In this document: positions 11,632-26,335 of the stretch, one piece after another
How positions within the stretch are numbered: position 1 is the stretch's first letter
Layout of the letters: the number at the start of each line of letters is the position of its first letter
DNA from: Collybia mongolica
Lineage: Eukaryota; Basidiomycota; Agaricomycetes; Agaricales; Clitocybaceae
Assembly (NCBI GenBank): GCA_013420905.1
Contig: JAAXNY010000005.1
Location: forward strand, 3,162,001 to 3,226,000
Direction of reading: 5' to 3'
DNA length: 64,000 nucleotides
Position numbers and translations under genes: made by a program
Notes under the pieces: model-generated
Told to the model about the DNA's origin: nothing
Databases searched by the model: none
Seen by the model: the letters and a program-made list of their open reading frames with translations, nothing else

Positions 11632-14416
11632 ATGTCAAAACCAGCAAAGGTCGACCCCGCAACAGACCTTCTCATCCCTCTCTTCACATCCATAGGCCTC
11701 ACAAAGGCCAAGGCAGTAGATGCAGTCAAGTCCCCCAAGAACGCTGCGATCCTCAAGGATATTATAGAAACACATCCCACAGTATCTCAAGGTGGGCTCG
11801 ACGAAAAGAAAGCGAGCCTCGTTGTATCGTTAGCCGGAGCAATCTCGAAATCGAGTGGTATAGGACTTGACGAGAGAACGTACGTGATTGATAAGATCCT
11901 TCATGGGCAATTGAAGTCTGTAGATCAAGTAACTGGTAAGTTCGTGCCCATCATATCTTTGTTGTACCAAACCCCTTTTTAGCTGCCGTCAAGTACACCG
12001 AAAATCACAAATGTCCGATCGACGGCGACGACTTTGAGAAGAGTTGTGGAATAGGTCCGCTTCTTGAATGTAATCTACGGAGAACTATTTTGACTCAGGT
12101 CCGTCCACAGGCTACTCAATTACAGCCGAAGAGCTTGGTAAAAGAATTACCAACTATATCGCAACGAACGCAGTCGCAGGATGGTCTAGTTTAGGAGCCG
12201 TCATCAGTGCTCTAAAAAACATGCCTGAGCTGCGATGGGCCAACCCACTCGAAGTTAAGAATGCTGTGGAAAAAATTTTCACTGAAACTTTCGGGGCGAA
12301 AGAAGCGACGAAACCAAAGGGCAAAGTGCGTCTCAAAATCACTTCGATTCCTCTCTGACCTGACCCTCATGTCCTACCTAGGAGCCAAAAGAAGCGAAAC
12401 CCAATACTGCAAAGGCGAAAGTCGCCGAAGCCGCTTCCGAAGATAGTGCTTCGGCTCGTAAAACAGTATTCGAGGAAGGTTTCCTTGGACAGCTTCACAA
12501 ACCGGGAGGAAACCCTCAGATTCATCCCCATCTTCGAGAAGCGCACATGACAACTACTGGAGGGAATGTATGGACACGATTCCCACCTGAACCTAACGGC
12601 TACCTACACATTGGACATTCTAAAGCAATATTCGTAAACTTTGGCTATGCAGCCCACCACGGCGGTAAATGCTATTTACGGTACGACGACACAAATCCTG
12701 AAAAAGAAGAGGCTCGCTACTTCGAGAGTATACTGGAAATGGTGCGATGGCTTGGTTTTGAGCCATGGAAAATCACCTACTCGAGCGATTACTTCACGGA
12801 ATTACATGAACTCGCAGTCGAACTAATAAAGCGGGACAAGGCATACGTATGCCATTGCACTCGTGCGTATTCGCCGAACCCTTTTCCCTATTACTAACAC
12901 ATCATGTCCAGAGGAGGAGATGAAAGCAGATCGAGGCGAGAAACGTGGGCAGCCACGGCCTTGTGTCCATCGCACACGCCCCGTCGCAGAGTCCCTGGCT
13001 GAATTTGAAGGCATGAAAAATGGGAAATATCGCCCCAAGGAAGCCAACCTTCGAATGAAGCAAGATCTGGAAGATGGGAACCCTCAGATGTGGGACCTGA
13101 CTGCATATCGAGTACTTGAAACCCCTCATCACCGAACACATGATACATGGAGAATTTATCCAACGTATGATTTCACTCATTGTCTAGTCGATAGTTTTGA
13201 AAACATCTCGTAAGTTGATTACACATACTCTACGTTTTTGATTCACCTGCATTCCAGGCACTCACTCTGCACCACTGAATTTATTGCCTCACGTCAGTCC
13301 TACGATTGGCTATGCGATGCGTTAGAAGTCTACAAGCCGAGGCAATCCGAATATGGTAGACTCAGCTTAGAGGGCACGATCATGTCGAAGCGGAAAATAC
13401 ACGCGCTCGTTGACCAGCATCATGTCAGCGGTTGGGACGATCCTCGCCTGTATACCCTTATTGCGTTACGACGCCGTGGTGTGCCCCCAGGAGCCATTAT
13501 TTCGTTCGTCAGCACCCTCGGAGTTTCAACGGCAGCATCCAACATTGAAATTTCCCGCTTCGAGCAGACAGTACGCCAATACCTTGAGAATACCGCACCG
13601 CGGCTTCTCATGGTGATGCGCCCCCTTAAGCTGACGATCGAAAACTTAGCAGAAGACTACTTACTCATGGTTGAAAAGCCTCTTCATCCCAAGGTTCCTG
13701 AGCTTGGGGCGACTTCCGTCCCTTTCACCCGCACCATCTATATCGAGGCGGATGACTTCCGTCTAGAAGATTCCAAAGATTATTTCCGTCTTGCCCCTGG
13801 AAAGACCGTGGGCCTCTTCGGGGCACCATACCCCATCACATATACGTCCCACAAAACCCATCCTACAACTGGGGAAGTCGTAGAGGTTTTCTGCAGGTTG
13901 GAAAATGAAGGGCCCACGAAGAAGCCAAAAGCATACATCCAGTGGGTAGCCGACCACACACCAACTGGAAGTCCGGTCAAGGTGGACGAGACGCGAATTT
14001 TCCACCGCCTGTTCAAAAGTGACCGACCCTCAGGAGATATTTCCGACCTCCAGCCAGATAGTCTGGAGATTGTTAAAGGGGCGATGATTGAAGTCGGGTT
14101 TTGGTCATTAGCAAAGCGGTCTCTTGCAGATGCTAGGCAGGAAGCTAAGGCTAGAACTGAGAAGGCGTTGAAAGACAATGCAGCAGCGCAAGCGAAACCT
14201 GGTGACGATACACCCCATGCTACGAGTGAACAGCTCGTTGGCAAAGAATGTGTGCGTTTCCAGGGTTTGCGTGTTGGTTACTTTACCCTGGACAAGGATG
14301 CTCGAGTTGATTGCCTTGATGAGCCCAACGAAGTGACGCCTTCTCGAAAACAGAGTGATTATCTGGTTTTCAATCGCATTGTAAGTTTGAAGGAGGACTC
14401 TGGAAAAGCCGCTTGA
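11632..14416 (+). CDS. GLN4: Cytosolic glutaminyl-tRNA synthetase
   Basis: Class I aminoacyl-tRNA synthetase that charges tRNA(Gln) with glutamine. The eukaryotic N-terminal appendix (residues 1-about 220: two helical GlnRS non-specific RNA-binding regions, [13 protein letters not shown] and the [17 protein letters not shown] block) is present. The catalytic fold follows with [19 protein letters not shown] (HIGH motif) and the KMSKS-equivalent GTIMSKRKI, preceded by the GlnRS-typical [17 protein letters not shown]. The anticodon-binding beta barrels include [12 protein letters not shown] and [15 protein letters not shown]. Five or more short introns lie in the first half; the last exon (from about 13259) is uninterrupted. 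The start ATG at 11632 gives [14 protein letters not shown]. No mitochondrial presequence is visible. Confidence 0.95.
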
Positions 14417-14747
14417 ATTATTTACATGTCATTACTTCGTTTTCACATATAAAATACAAGTAGGATTATATACTCACGAATAACAATCTCCATTACGCAG
14501 ACTATTGGGATGTTTCTCTCCGTCGTCATTATTTCGGTTACTCATTATCTCTGGCAATTGCCTGGTTTTTACGAGGAACATCTGGATTCAGGCCTGAAGA
14601 ACATAATGTCATAAATTGTGCAATTCCAGTGGATGATGTAAAAGGTGGTGGTGCGTGAAGTATCGTGAAAAACAAATGAAAACCGTGAAGAGATGAATTA
14701 TACTTGTACTAATTCCCAGAACAAGTCACCAATGCGCGTCAAACCCC
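14417..14747. other. Convergent intergenic region
   Basis: 331 bp between the 3' ends of the GlnRS gene and alpha-tubulin gene A. AT-rich with short open frames only; it holds the two 3' UTRs. Nothing else recognised. Confidence 0.6.
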
Positions 14748-16491
14748 TCAATATTCGGCCTCCTCAGCATCAGCCGAGTCAATACCAACTTCCTCGTAGT
14801 CCTTCTCCAGAGCAGCGAGATCCTCACGGGCCTCAGAAAATTCACCTTCCTCCATACCTTCACCAACATACCAATGTACGAAGGCACGTTTGGAGTACAA
14901 GAGGTCGAATTTGTGGTCGAGGCGACTCCATGCACTCGAAATCGCCGTCGTGTTCGACAACATACACATGCTGCGAGATACCTGGGCGAGGTCTCCTCCG
15001 GGAACATGTGCAGGTGGCTCATTGCAGATACCAAGCTTGAATCCAGTTGGACACCAATCAACGAACTGGATGGTTCGTTTCGTCTTGATAATAGCGACAG
15101 CGGCATTGACATCCTTGGGAACGACATCGCCACGGTAGAGCAGAGCGCAAGCCACTGAGAAGCCATATTAGTAGAGTTTCATGAGCTGTGACAGTTGACA
15201 ATGCATACTATATTTCCCTTCCCGAGGATCACACTTCACCATTTGGTTACCAGTCTCGAAGCAAGAGAACGTCATGTCGGCGACAGAGTTCTGTTCATGG
15301 TGGGCCTTCTCAGCAGATATGATGGGAGCGAAAGTGGCGAGAGGGAAATGAATGCGAGGGAAGCTGTGGGGATGCGATGAGATATGGACGATAGGTAAAT
15401 GGTTGTCGGGGACTTACGGAACCAGATTGGTCTGGAACTCGTTCAAATCAACATTTAGAGACCCATCAAAGCGTAAAGAAGCCGTGATAGAAGAAACAAC
15501 TTGAGCAATGAGCCTATTCAAGTTGGTGAGACTGGGGGATTGGATGTTAAGGTTCTTCTTGCAAATGTCGTAAATAGCTTCGTTATCAACCTAAATCTAG
15601 GTTAATGCGAGGGTCATGAGTGATCACTGCAAACCAGTCACCATAAAAGAGCAGTCAGAATGTTCAAGCGTCGTATGGGTCGTCAAAACTGAGTTATAGG
15701 GCTCGACAACCGAGTTGGCGAGCGTCGGGGCGGGGTAGACACTGAATTCCAGCTTCGATTTCTTGCCATAGTCAGTCGACAGACGCTCGAGAATAAGGGC
15801 TCCAAGCCCGGAACCCGTGCCACCACCGAATGAATGGAAGACAAAGAAGCCTTGCAGGCCAGCGCAGTTGTCCGCTAAGCGGCGAACTTTGTCCATTACC
15901 AGATCGATCTTTTCCTTTCCAATCGTATAATGACCGCGAGCGTCTAAGCGAGATATGGGTCAGGAAAGAATGACAGATTGGAGTGATCAGTCAATTTACA
16001 GTTGCTGGCGGCATCCTCTTTTCCAGTCAAGAGTGTTTCGGGATGGAAGAGACTCCTGTATGGTCCGCTCCTTACTTCATCGATGACATTGGGTTCAAGA
16101 TCGATGTAGAGAGAACGAGGCACGTGTTTGCCTGAGGAGGTCTCGGAGAAGAATGTGCTGAAGCCACCATCGTTGGCAGACGGGGAACCTTCCATCAGAC
16201 GACCATCGGGCTACAGATATAATGAGTTGGGTATCATTCGGGAAAGCACAAGTACCCACAGAAAGACCATGCTCGACGGTATACAGTTCCCCTGCGTTAA
16301 TCGGATTAGCATCACGCCACTTTCTATTTTGCAAAAATGCCGAAGACATAGAAGCAAACGACGCGTTCTTGTCGTTGCACCTCGCGACAGGCCATGCATT
16401 AAAACTTGCCGTCAAGAAGAGAAAACTTACAGCAGGCGTTACCGATCTGGACACCAGCCTGACCAACGTGCACGGAGATGACTTCACGCAT
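14748..16491 (-). CDS. Alpha-tubulin, copy A
   Basis: Alpha subunit of the microtubule heterodimer. Multi-exon gene beginning [20 protein letters not shown] (ATG at 16491) and continuing with [11 protein letters not shown] after an intron. Further markers: [37 protein letters not shown], the GTP-binding glycine motif [16 protein letters not shown] (T4 loop region) and [20 protein letters not shown]. The last exon (14748-15155) is long and ends in the acidic tail [10 protein letters not shown] with the C-terminal tyrosine of detyrosinatable alpha-tubulins. It differs from copy B at many positions (PNVIDEVRS versus [20 protein letters not shown] versus VCNEPSACVPG). A 5' UTR intron (16507-16580) precedes the start codon. 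Likely the product of an old duplication with copy B, 8 kb away on the other strand. Confidence 0.95.
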
Positions 16492-16506
16492 TTTCAAAAG
16501 TGGACA

Positions 16507-16580
16507 CTGGAAAAAGAAAAGGTATAAGGCTTGTAGAAAAAGTACAGAAAAGGTGGGCGCGTTAAGAGGACGAAACTTAC
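16507..16580 (-). other. Probable 5' UTR intron of alpha-tubulin copy A
   Basis: On the minus strand a consensus donor GTAAGT follows TCTTCTCC, and a pyrimidine-rich acceptor (TTTTCTTTTTCCAG) ends 15 nt before the ATG. The 74-nt segment has no coding role. A leader intron is common in highly expressed fungal tubulin genes. Confidence 0.6.
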
Positions 16581-16591
16581 GGAGAAGAGAG

Positions 16592-16839
16592 AAGATTTAA
16601 AAGAGGACGCTGCAATAGCAGAACAAAGAGACAGCCGTTTTGCACGCCTCAAAATTAAATCAACTCATGTTTTCCCACGTGCCATACTTGGTCTGTGCGT
16701 TCAGGGTCCTCCTCACCACGCTCACTCAATAAAACACATTTATGTCATAAAATATAGGGTGGGTATGTACTGTATGGTGATGCTATGTAATGATGAGTGT
16801 AGTGTTCGTTCCATGCATAAAACAAAAGACGCCGATGTT
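16592..16839. other. Promoter region of alpha-tubulin copy A / 3' flank of hydrolase gene
   Basis: The roughly 350 bp between the alpha-tubulin A start codon and the hydrolase stop codon contain the leader intron and, upstream of it, AT-rich sequence with a TAAAATATAG stretch around 16750. Both genes run on the minus strand, so this is a tandem junction. No gene was seen. Confidence 0.5.
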
Positions 16840-19800
16840 TTAGTCCAAGTCAATGATACCTAATTGTTCTCCAAGTTGTTTCGTTCCCGTCTTCGCTTTT
16901 TGAGCAGTTTTCTTTCCAAAATACCTGTGATAGATAAAACATCATCCACGGTAGGGTGCAGAAACGTGGGCAATCATCTTACCTCACAATACCATCCCAC
17001 ATCCGCAAACCATGAATGGGAAGTACGTGGTTGTGAACCTGCTGTTCTGAAACAGACTGCTGTGGCGGCTTGGTAGGGTCATCATTGGGATCAAATGCCG
17101 CCCTAATTACATCTGACTTTCGTAATTTGGGGACCGTTCTGTGTGTGATAGGTGCTGTGTGGTAGATACTCTTCTTAATGAGAGCCAGGGCTTCCGGCTG
17201 TTCGGTTAACCAAATTCTCATTGCCAATTGCGTTTCATAATTCTCAACACTTACAGTGTCACGCCGGTTCGCAATTGCTGTGTATGGTGGCATCTCATCT
17301 CCAAGATCAAGCGGACCCCATCTTCGATCGTCCTGAATGCCGTCTACGTTACTGTTGACTCTGAAAGGGGTCCGTTGTAGATCCTCTTTGGGTATGTCAT
17401 GGTTAAGAATCAATCCCTGGGAGCGCGCGTTGTGGACAAGCCTCTTAGCCTTCCTCTCACATTTTTTTCTACGCTCTACGACTCTTTTTGCGCTTTTTCT
17501 ATACCTTTTATCCCATTCCTCCTGACCTTTAAGCCACTTGACGGTCGGAGCCTCTTTTATGATGCCGATTTGTCCCGGCCGAAGTTGCAGAGCCGGAATT
17601 TCTTCTGGCGGCTCCAAGGGCCTGGAGATGCCGTGGATATCGACTCGCTCGCGAATCATATCAATATTTGAAATGTCTTCCTGTGGGTGTAACACAAGTT
17701 AGCTTCGGGTAATTGCGGAAAGAGGTAACATTACTGTTCTATCCCGATCGTTATCCTCTAGCGTCCTCTCGCTGACACGATACGGGGAGGGCATAGCATC
17801 TGTGTACTTATGTCTAACCTCTTCCTCTGCATTAGCTTCATTCCGCTTGTACATTTGAACATCGGAATCGGACATTTGGTGATCGCCTACTGTTTCAAGA
17901 TTGGAAGTGTGTCTGATTTTCGATTTGAGCATTGATGGCCGCTTTTCAGCGGCTTCAGTGTGAAGTGGAATTTCTAAAGGAGGTCGATGGAGTTCGGGGA
18001 ATGGATTGCGCTTTAAATGTTCGGCGTCGTGATGAGTTACGTGTTTCACGAACTCTGCAATTGAGCGATACGCATACTTTGCCTATATCGACTGGTCAAT
18101 CATAGATAGCAGAGTTGATGGATGGGACGGACACTACGCGTGAAACTGAAGACGGTCAAGACATGGCACATGTCTATACGGTTGTGTTAGTTATTCCCAA
18201 GCATGAGAATTGACTGACTAACCATCGAACACCTGGAGGTGAACCTTGCAGTATCTTTAGCCGGTCAATGCGTATTATGGATTGGATTAACTAACTTTTG
18301 TTGGCCTTTTAAATTGATCTGCGTTCTCTCGCTGACGTTTCCCGTCTCGAAGCACTCCACGCCGGACAGGATACTCGGCTGGATGGGCAGCACGATGGGC
18401 GAGATATATAATTTCATCTCGTAGTACTTCATCGTTTCCCGCTAGGATATACAGAGGGGGGAGATCACCAAGGGATCCCTGTAGGATGGGAGACACAAGA
18501 GGATGTGTGAGTTGCCTAGTGAGAGACAATAAAATAAGTAATGTGATGGTGGTAGAGTTATTATGTTCTTACTCAGTTGTGGCATACAGCTGTATTTGAG
18601 CGTGTAACTCGAGTGGGACGACGTCAGGATCCTCCATAAGAACTTTCGGCGGTTTTGGTTCCCAAAAGTCGACGTCATAATCATCGGCGTCTTCCCTGAC
18701 ATTAGATTTGCTTGATGGATGCCTCGAATTCTGGCCATTGCTTGCGCTATTACTGCTCTCATGCTTATCGGTCGTGGTTTCTAAGTTGCCCGTATCGCCA
18801 CCGTTGAGCATTTCATCTTGCGTTTTCATTTTCTCGGTGTCACCGTCCAACCCTCTGTGATTTGCAATATCTTCGGCGCGTTCCTGACTCGGTTTGAGTG
18901 TGTCTGCATGACCAGGTTTGGGCGGTGGGTTCGATTTTGCTGGAGTAATGCGGCTGTTGCCCCGGGGTTGTGAGTCCACGGGCCACAGCGTGGATGGTTT
19001 GGCGAGGAATCCGTGCTGTGGGATGATATCCTGGAAAAGTGGTTGTGGTAAGTGACATGAACGCAACGAAGGACACCTACTGTGTCTGTATTCTCTACGA
19101 TACTAGGGAAGCTGTGTGTAAGATCCACCCAAGGACTAATCAGCACAGCACCCGCAGGCATGGGTAGTCCCAGGTCTCGAAGGATTGTGAGGACAGTGAT
19201 GCAAAGCCCCCCTCCAGCAGAATCCCCAGCAAAAACTATTTTGGAGGGCGAAATGGGTTTGTGGAGAGTGCCGGGTGGTGGATGTATCAGATATAGATCT
19301 GTCAGGTTTTATCATTCAATGAATAAGAGCAACTGAAGCAAATATATATATGCGGACATGCAGCGATTACATCTTGTAGTGGACAGGGCCAAGGATATTG
19401 GGGGGCTTTTCTGGAAAAGGATGAAATGTCAGTTTCATAATGACCTGGGCCAGTTTGTAGCAAACCGATAATTCACGGCGAAAGCTCTGCCTTTAATTTT
19501 GCGCGCTGGATTATTGTTTCAATAAGAGAATATGCGACAGATAAGGAACGCCGTTACCGTATCGAATGATCTGATAGCGATGGGTATCTGAAGGAGGTAT
19601 GAAAACAATACTACAGCCTATATTGTGAACATACTGATTGAACCCCAAAAGTACCCGCCTGCTAACTAGTCACAAAAGAGAATGATCAGGTCACCACTAT
19701 AGGACGCACCACCATGGACATACAACTGGGTGTTTCAATTTCCATAAGGGATACTCGTATTTTTGGAATTCATGGACAGACTCACCATAACAGTATCCAA

Positions 19801-20451
19801 GCTTTCCATTCTCAGAATGTTTTCATCAGCGTCACTAAGTTCGTGAGATGGTTTCGTGTCGTAATTCCCTGGACTAAGGTACTCCTTTTCCGTGATCCAT
19901 TCGCCATCGACACCATCCAATCCCCTAACTTGCCACCAACGTTCTCCGCCCACTACATGCTTGAGGTCTTCTGGACCGAACCAGTCAATCAACAGGTCTG
20001 CTGCACGGTTACACGAGGAGAGAGGAATAAGAACTGGCGATACTGCGGCCCAGTACGGGGCCGGAACATGAGTGTTGGTGCTGTTGAAAACGCGTAGAAT
20101 AAATTCATTGGTCGATACGGGACAGAGCGATACCTACAAGGCTTGAAGTGATTCGACTGTATTCCTGGTGCCCATTTCGATGAAGGCTGATGATGGGTGT
20201 CAAGGAAAGAGCTTGAGAGGTGACATGAGACGAACCTTTGACTATGTTGAAGGCCCTGGCCGTACTCTTTAGCACACGAGGTACTCACGAAGTTGTCAAG
20301 GGGCTTACTGGTCAAAGAAGATGTCGTCCCGCGCATCTCTGTCATTGCTCCTGTCCTTGAGCTTCCTTGCTTTGCGCTTGCCATGGTCGATGAAGGTCTT
20401 GATGACGACTGGCGATGCAGGTTTTAGCTCCCCAAGACCAATGTCAGCCAT
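16840..20451 (-). CDS. HSL-type alpha/beta hydrolase (esterase/lipase) with long C-terminal extension
   Basis: Predicted serine carboxylesterase or lipase of the hormone-sensitive-lipase group. Many exons. N-terminus MADIGLGELKPASPVVIK. The oxyanion-hole motif is QLYVHGGASYSG (near 19715). The nucleophile elbow is VFAGDSAGGGLCIT (near 19225), followed by GAVLISPWVDLTHSFPS. The acid residue is in LYILAGNDEVLRDEI (near 18440) and the histidine in FDGMCHVLTVF (near 18165), so the whole triad is present. After the catalytic domain about 350 charged residues follow, including a basic block (KWLKGQEEWDKRYRKSAKR) and the end GEQLGIIDLD. An insert of roughly 150 low-complexity residues sits between the nucleophile and the acid. 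It is divergent from CFT2 (290 bp). Substrate unknown; yeast sterol-deacetylase SAY1 is a distant relative by fold only. Confidence 0.8.
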
Positions 20452-20741
20452 CTTTCTATTGCGCACCAGGTGTAATATGTACTGCCGACGAGACGGTCGT
20501 GACGGGCATTGTGGTAAATATGGAGATGTAAACTAAACAAGGAGTGGAGGTGGTTTCAGTCAAATAAAATATGTCAAATAAAACATAAAAGTTCTGAACT
20601 GATCAGACCTTGACGTCATCAAATTCGTGATCGGCGCCTCTGATTTGTTAGTTTCTAACGATGTGGCCAAACAAACGCTCAAAGTTCCGGGCCAGCTTTA
20701 TTTAAACGTTTCTAGTTCGGGCTACACAAAATCTTCATGCG

Positions 20742-23700
20742 ATGATCACATTTACACCTTTGTCTGGGGCTGCCAAGTCTTCTCAAATATCTCCATTAGC
20801 ATATCTGCTTCAAATTGACGATGTTCGTATTCTACTCGACTGTGGTTCCCCCGACTGGGCACCAGAGCCGTCGGATGAACCAAAATCTGAGGACGGCCAA
20901 GAGTCTTCTTACCACTGGGAAACATATTGCCAGTCACTCCGCGAGTTCGTAAAATACAACTGATCCACCTTGACGCGAAAACCTGAACCCCCGCCTTAGG
21001 GTCGCACCGACAGTTGATCTCGTTCTTCTCTCACATGGAGATTTGTCACATGCCGGACTCTACCCTTATGCGTATTCAAGGTGGAATTTGAGAGCTCCTG
21101 CGTATACAACACTACCTGTGCAGGCAATGGGTCGGATAGCAGTCTCAGAAGACGTGGAAGGTATCAGGGAGGAAGAAGACGTTGGGGACGAGGTGGAACG
21201 CAAAACAGGGATGGAAGATGACTCTATGACACGAGAAGGCTCAAGGGGCTCGACTCCAAAAAGGGATACACCCAAAGGCAAATATGTCGCAACGCTCAAT
21301 GAAGTTCAGGACGCTTTCGATTCTATTAACACACTGCGGTACTCTCAACCCACCCACCTCCAGGGTAATTCATGAGATTTCCTTCAATAATTCCTTAGCT
21401 AAACGACGATCTCCATAGGAAAGTGCCAAGGTTTGACCATTACGCCCTTCAATGCAGGACACACCCTTGGCGGGACGATATGGAAAATCAGGTCTCCCTC
21501 ATCAGGTACTATATTGTACGCAGTCAACATCAACCACATGCGAGAACGCCATCTCGATGGGACGGTCCTCATGCGGCAAGCTGCTGGCGGAGTATTTGAG
21601 CCTCTGGCCCGACCCGACCTGCTGATCACGGATGCCGAAAGAGCCTCTGTGATAAGTAGTCGACGGAAAGACCGTGACGCCGCCCTCATTGGTATGTGTT
21701 TCAAAGGATGTCTTCATAATGATGGTCTCATTTTTTAAGATACAATAACGGCAACTCTATCATCTCGATCATCCTTACTTTTACCCTGTGACTCGGGTTC
21801 CAGAGTGATGGAATTGCTCGTCTTGCTGGATCAACATTGGAACTATTCCCGTCTACGATACCCAATATGTTTTCTATCACGGACAGGCAGGGAGATGCTG
21901 ACGTTTGTCAGGAGTATGATGGAATGGCTTGGAGGTACAGTCAGTAAAGAGGATGTTGGAGAAGAAGGAACTGGTAGTCGCCAAAATAATAAACGCCGAA
22001 GAGATGATGATGGAGAAGACGAAGCGCTAGGAGCACTTGCCTTACGATTCAAGTGAGCCCCTTCCAACTTGCCAGAAGTGCACGCGGTTAATATATCTGT
22101 AGGCACCTTGAGTTCTTTCCTGATCCTCAGGCGCTACTACAAACATATTCCTCAAAAGACCCAAAACTAATACTCGCAGTTCCTGCGTCCCTCTCACATG
22201 GACCATCAAGGAATCTTTTCTCTGATTTTGCAGCTGTTCCAGATAATGTCGTGTTGCTTACGAGCCGAAGCGAAGAAGGGACGCTTGGCCGTAACTTGTT
22301 CAATAAATGGAACGACTCACAGCGCCCGGACGACAAATGGGACAAAGGAAAAATAGGTAGTAATGTGATGATGGATGGTGCAATTACACTGAGGGTACGT
22401 TATTCAGTTGAGCAATAAACAGGACACTAGCTTACGGTATCCCAAGATGAACCACAAAGTCCCCCTGCAGGGTGCAGAGCTAGAGACTTATCAGCAGAAA
22501 GAACGTGCCGCAAGGGAAAAGGAGGCCGCCCACCAAGCCGCCCTCGCTCGTAATCAGCGCATGCTTGAAGCTGATGAAGATGACACTGATTCCGACAGTG
22601 ATTCCGACGCTGACGATGAAGACGAAGTCAGGCAGGCGCTAGAGGAGGATTTGATGGATACAGAGATGGAGGGGATATCGAACCCGATGGAGATTGGCAA
22701 TCGCAGGAAGGCGGACAAAAGAGCAGATGGCGTAGACTGGGGAATGGATGGCGACGAGGGTCCGACGAAACAATTGCTCTCATTTGATATCTATCTCAAG
22801 GGCAATGTATCGAAGGCGACATCGTTTTTCAAAAGCGCTGGGGGGCAGACGCAGCGGTTTAGGATGTTTCCTTATGTGGAGAAGAAGAGGCGCGTGGATG
22901 AGTATGGCGAGACTATTGATGTTGGAATGTGGTTGAGAAAAGGGAAAATACTCGAAGAGGATGCAGAAAGTGATGAGGCCAAAGATTTCCGGAAAAGAGC
23001 TCAGGCTGAGGAGGATGCCAAAGTCAGTCTTTGTTATGACTTAATGGATCATCATACTTATGTATTTCTCTTTTGGAAGAAAGCAATTCGCGAACCGCCA
23101 TCGAAATTTGTCTCGTCCGGGATCGAAGTTCAGATGGCGTGTCGTTTATTGTTTGTTGATATGGAAGGCTTGAATGACGGTCGAGCGGTGAAGACCATCG
23201 TCCCTCAAGTCAATCCGCGAAAAATGGTAAAAAAAATATCAATACTATATGAAATCAAATCTGATTTGTTCCAGATTATAGTCCATGCTCCACCGAATGC
23301 GGCTGAGGCACTCATCGAGAGCTGTGCTAACATCCGGGCCATGACTCGAGATATATTCACTCCTGCAGTGGGCGAGAGCGTGCAAATCGGACAGCAAACT
23401 AATAACTTTTCTATATCCATTAGTGATGAATTGCTGGCGTCCCTGAAGATGTCAAGGGTTCGTCGTTCATCATGATGCATGGTGCCCTGCTGACATTTCA
23501 TGTAGTTTGAAGATAATGAGGTTGGATACGTCACCGGAAGGGTCGTCGCTCATGCGAATTCAACGATTCCGGTATTAGAACCCATATCCTCTTCCGCCAT
23601 AGCTGTGAACAAAGCGGACCGTGCTGAGACGCCTAAGCGACGCATATTGGGCTCTCGACCAACGGTGACATTACCGCACTCGACGATGATCGGGGAGCTC

Positions 23701-23940
23701 AAACTAACTGCATTGAAATCACGCTTGGCAGCGATCGGGGTGCAGGCGGAACTCATTGGTGAAGGTGTACTAATTTGTGGTGCTGGTGCGAAGTATAATA
23801 CGACATCAGAGGCACTGGAGGAGTCCGTCGCGGTACGGAAGACCGCCAAGGGAAAGGTTGAGATGGAGGGCAACGTTTCTGATGTGTATTATAAAGTGCG
23901 ACGGGAGATATACAACCTCCACGCGCTTGTAGCAGCGTAG
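20742..23940 (+). CDS. CFT2: Cleavage and polyadenylation factor subunit CFT2 (CPSF100 homologue)
   Basis: Non-catalytic metallo-beta-lactamase/beta-CASP partner of the mRNA 3'-end endonuclease (Ysh1/CPSF73). Start MITFTPLSGAAKSSQ, then LLQIDDVRILLDCG and VDLVLLSHGDLSHAGLYPYA. The position of the catalytic HxHxDH motif reads HGDLSH, lacking key metal ligands as expected for CPSF100. ITPFNAGHTLGGTIWKI and YAVNINHMRERHLDG follow, then beta-CASP sequences. A charged, acidic insert (EADEDDTDSDSDSDADDEDE) precedes the C-terminal domain KQLLSFDIYLKGNVSKATSF. The first intron uses a GTTCGT donor (splice SLRE|VAPTVD). Divergent from the hydrolase gene and tandem with alpha-tubulin B, 207 bp downstream. 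Confidence 0.92.
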
Positions 23941-24147
23941 ACCATGTCGTGTTATTAAAATGTTTTATTTTAAAATTGATTCTACGCCTCATGTGTGCCG
24001 GCCGGCCGGAGCCGGATGACTAAACAAGGCAGTTGTAGTGGGCAACATTTTTGGTTGATAGCTTGCCCTCTGACCACTTTCCACCAGAGCGACCAGTTCC
24101 TTTTCTTTCCTCAACCACCTTACTTCTCGTCACTTTTTCAACTCAAA

Positions 24148-26041
<1,894 letters not shown>

Positions 26042-26335
26042 AGAGCGAAGAACGTTTAGGAAAACTTAAAATACCCCCCTCCTTTTATTATGATCATGTT
26101 GTTTATCGACCTAAGCATACCATCTCTTTGTTCTCGTATCCATACTTCGTCCATTCTCATTTCCATTACATGCCCATCACCCAGTTTCAGTCCACATCTA
26201 TCTATTGTAAGGTCTTGCTTTACAAGGTAATACGATCTGGATACCCTTATGACATAAGTCTATATTCCGGTTGTGGGTTTTCGAATCCATCTATTTTTAA
26301 ATTCTATCTCTAAATTTTAGTCCAGGGTAGCGATT

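Noticed and set aside
13780..14244. 154-codon minus-strand open frame
   Set aside because: Shadow of the long last exon of glutaminyl-tRNA synthetase.
20742..23940. Active metallo-beta-lactamase nuclease
   Set aside because: The metal-binding HxHxDH position reads HGDLSH; this and the domain order fit the inactive CPSF100/CFT2 branch, not CPSF73.
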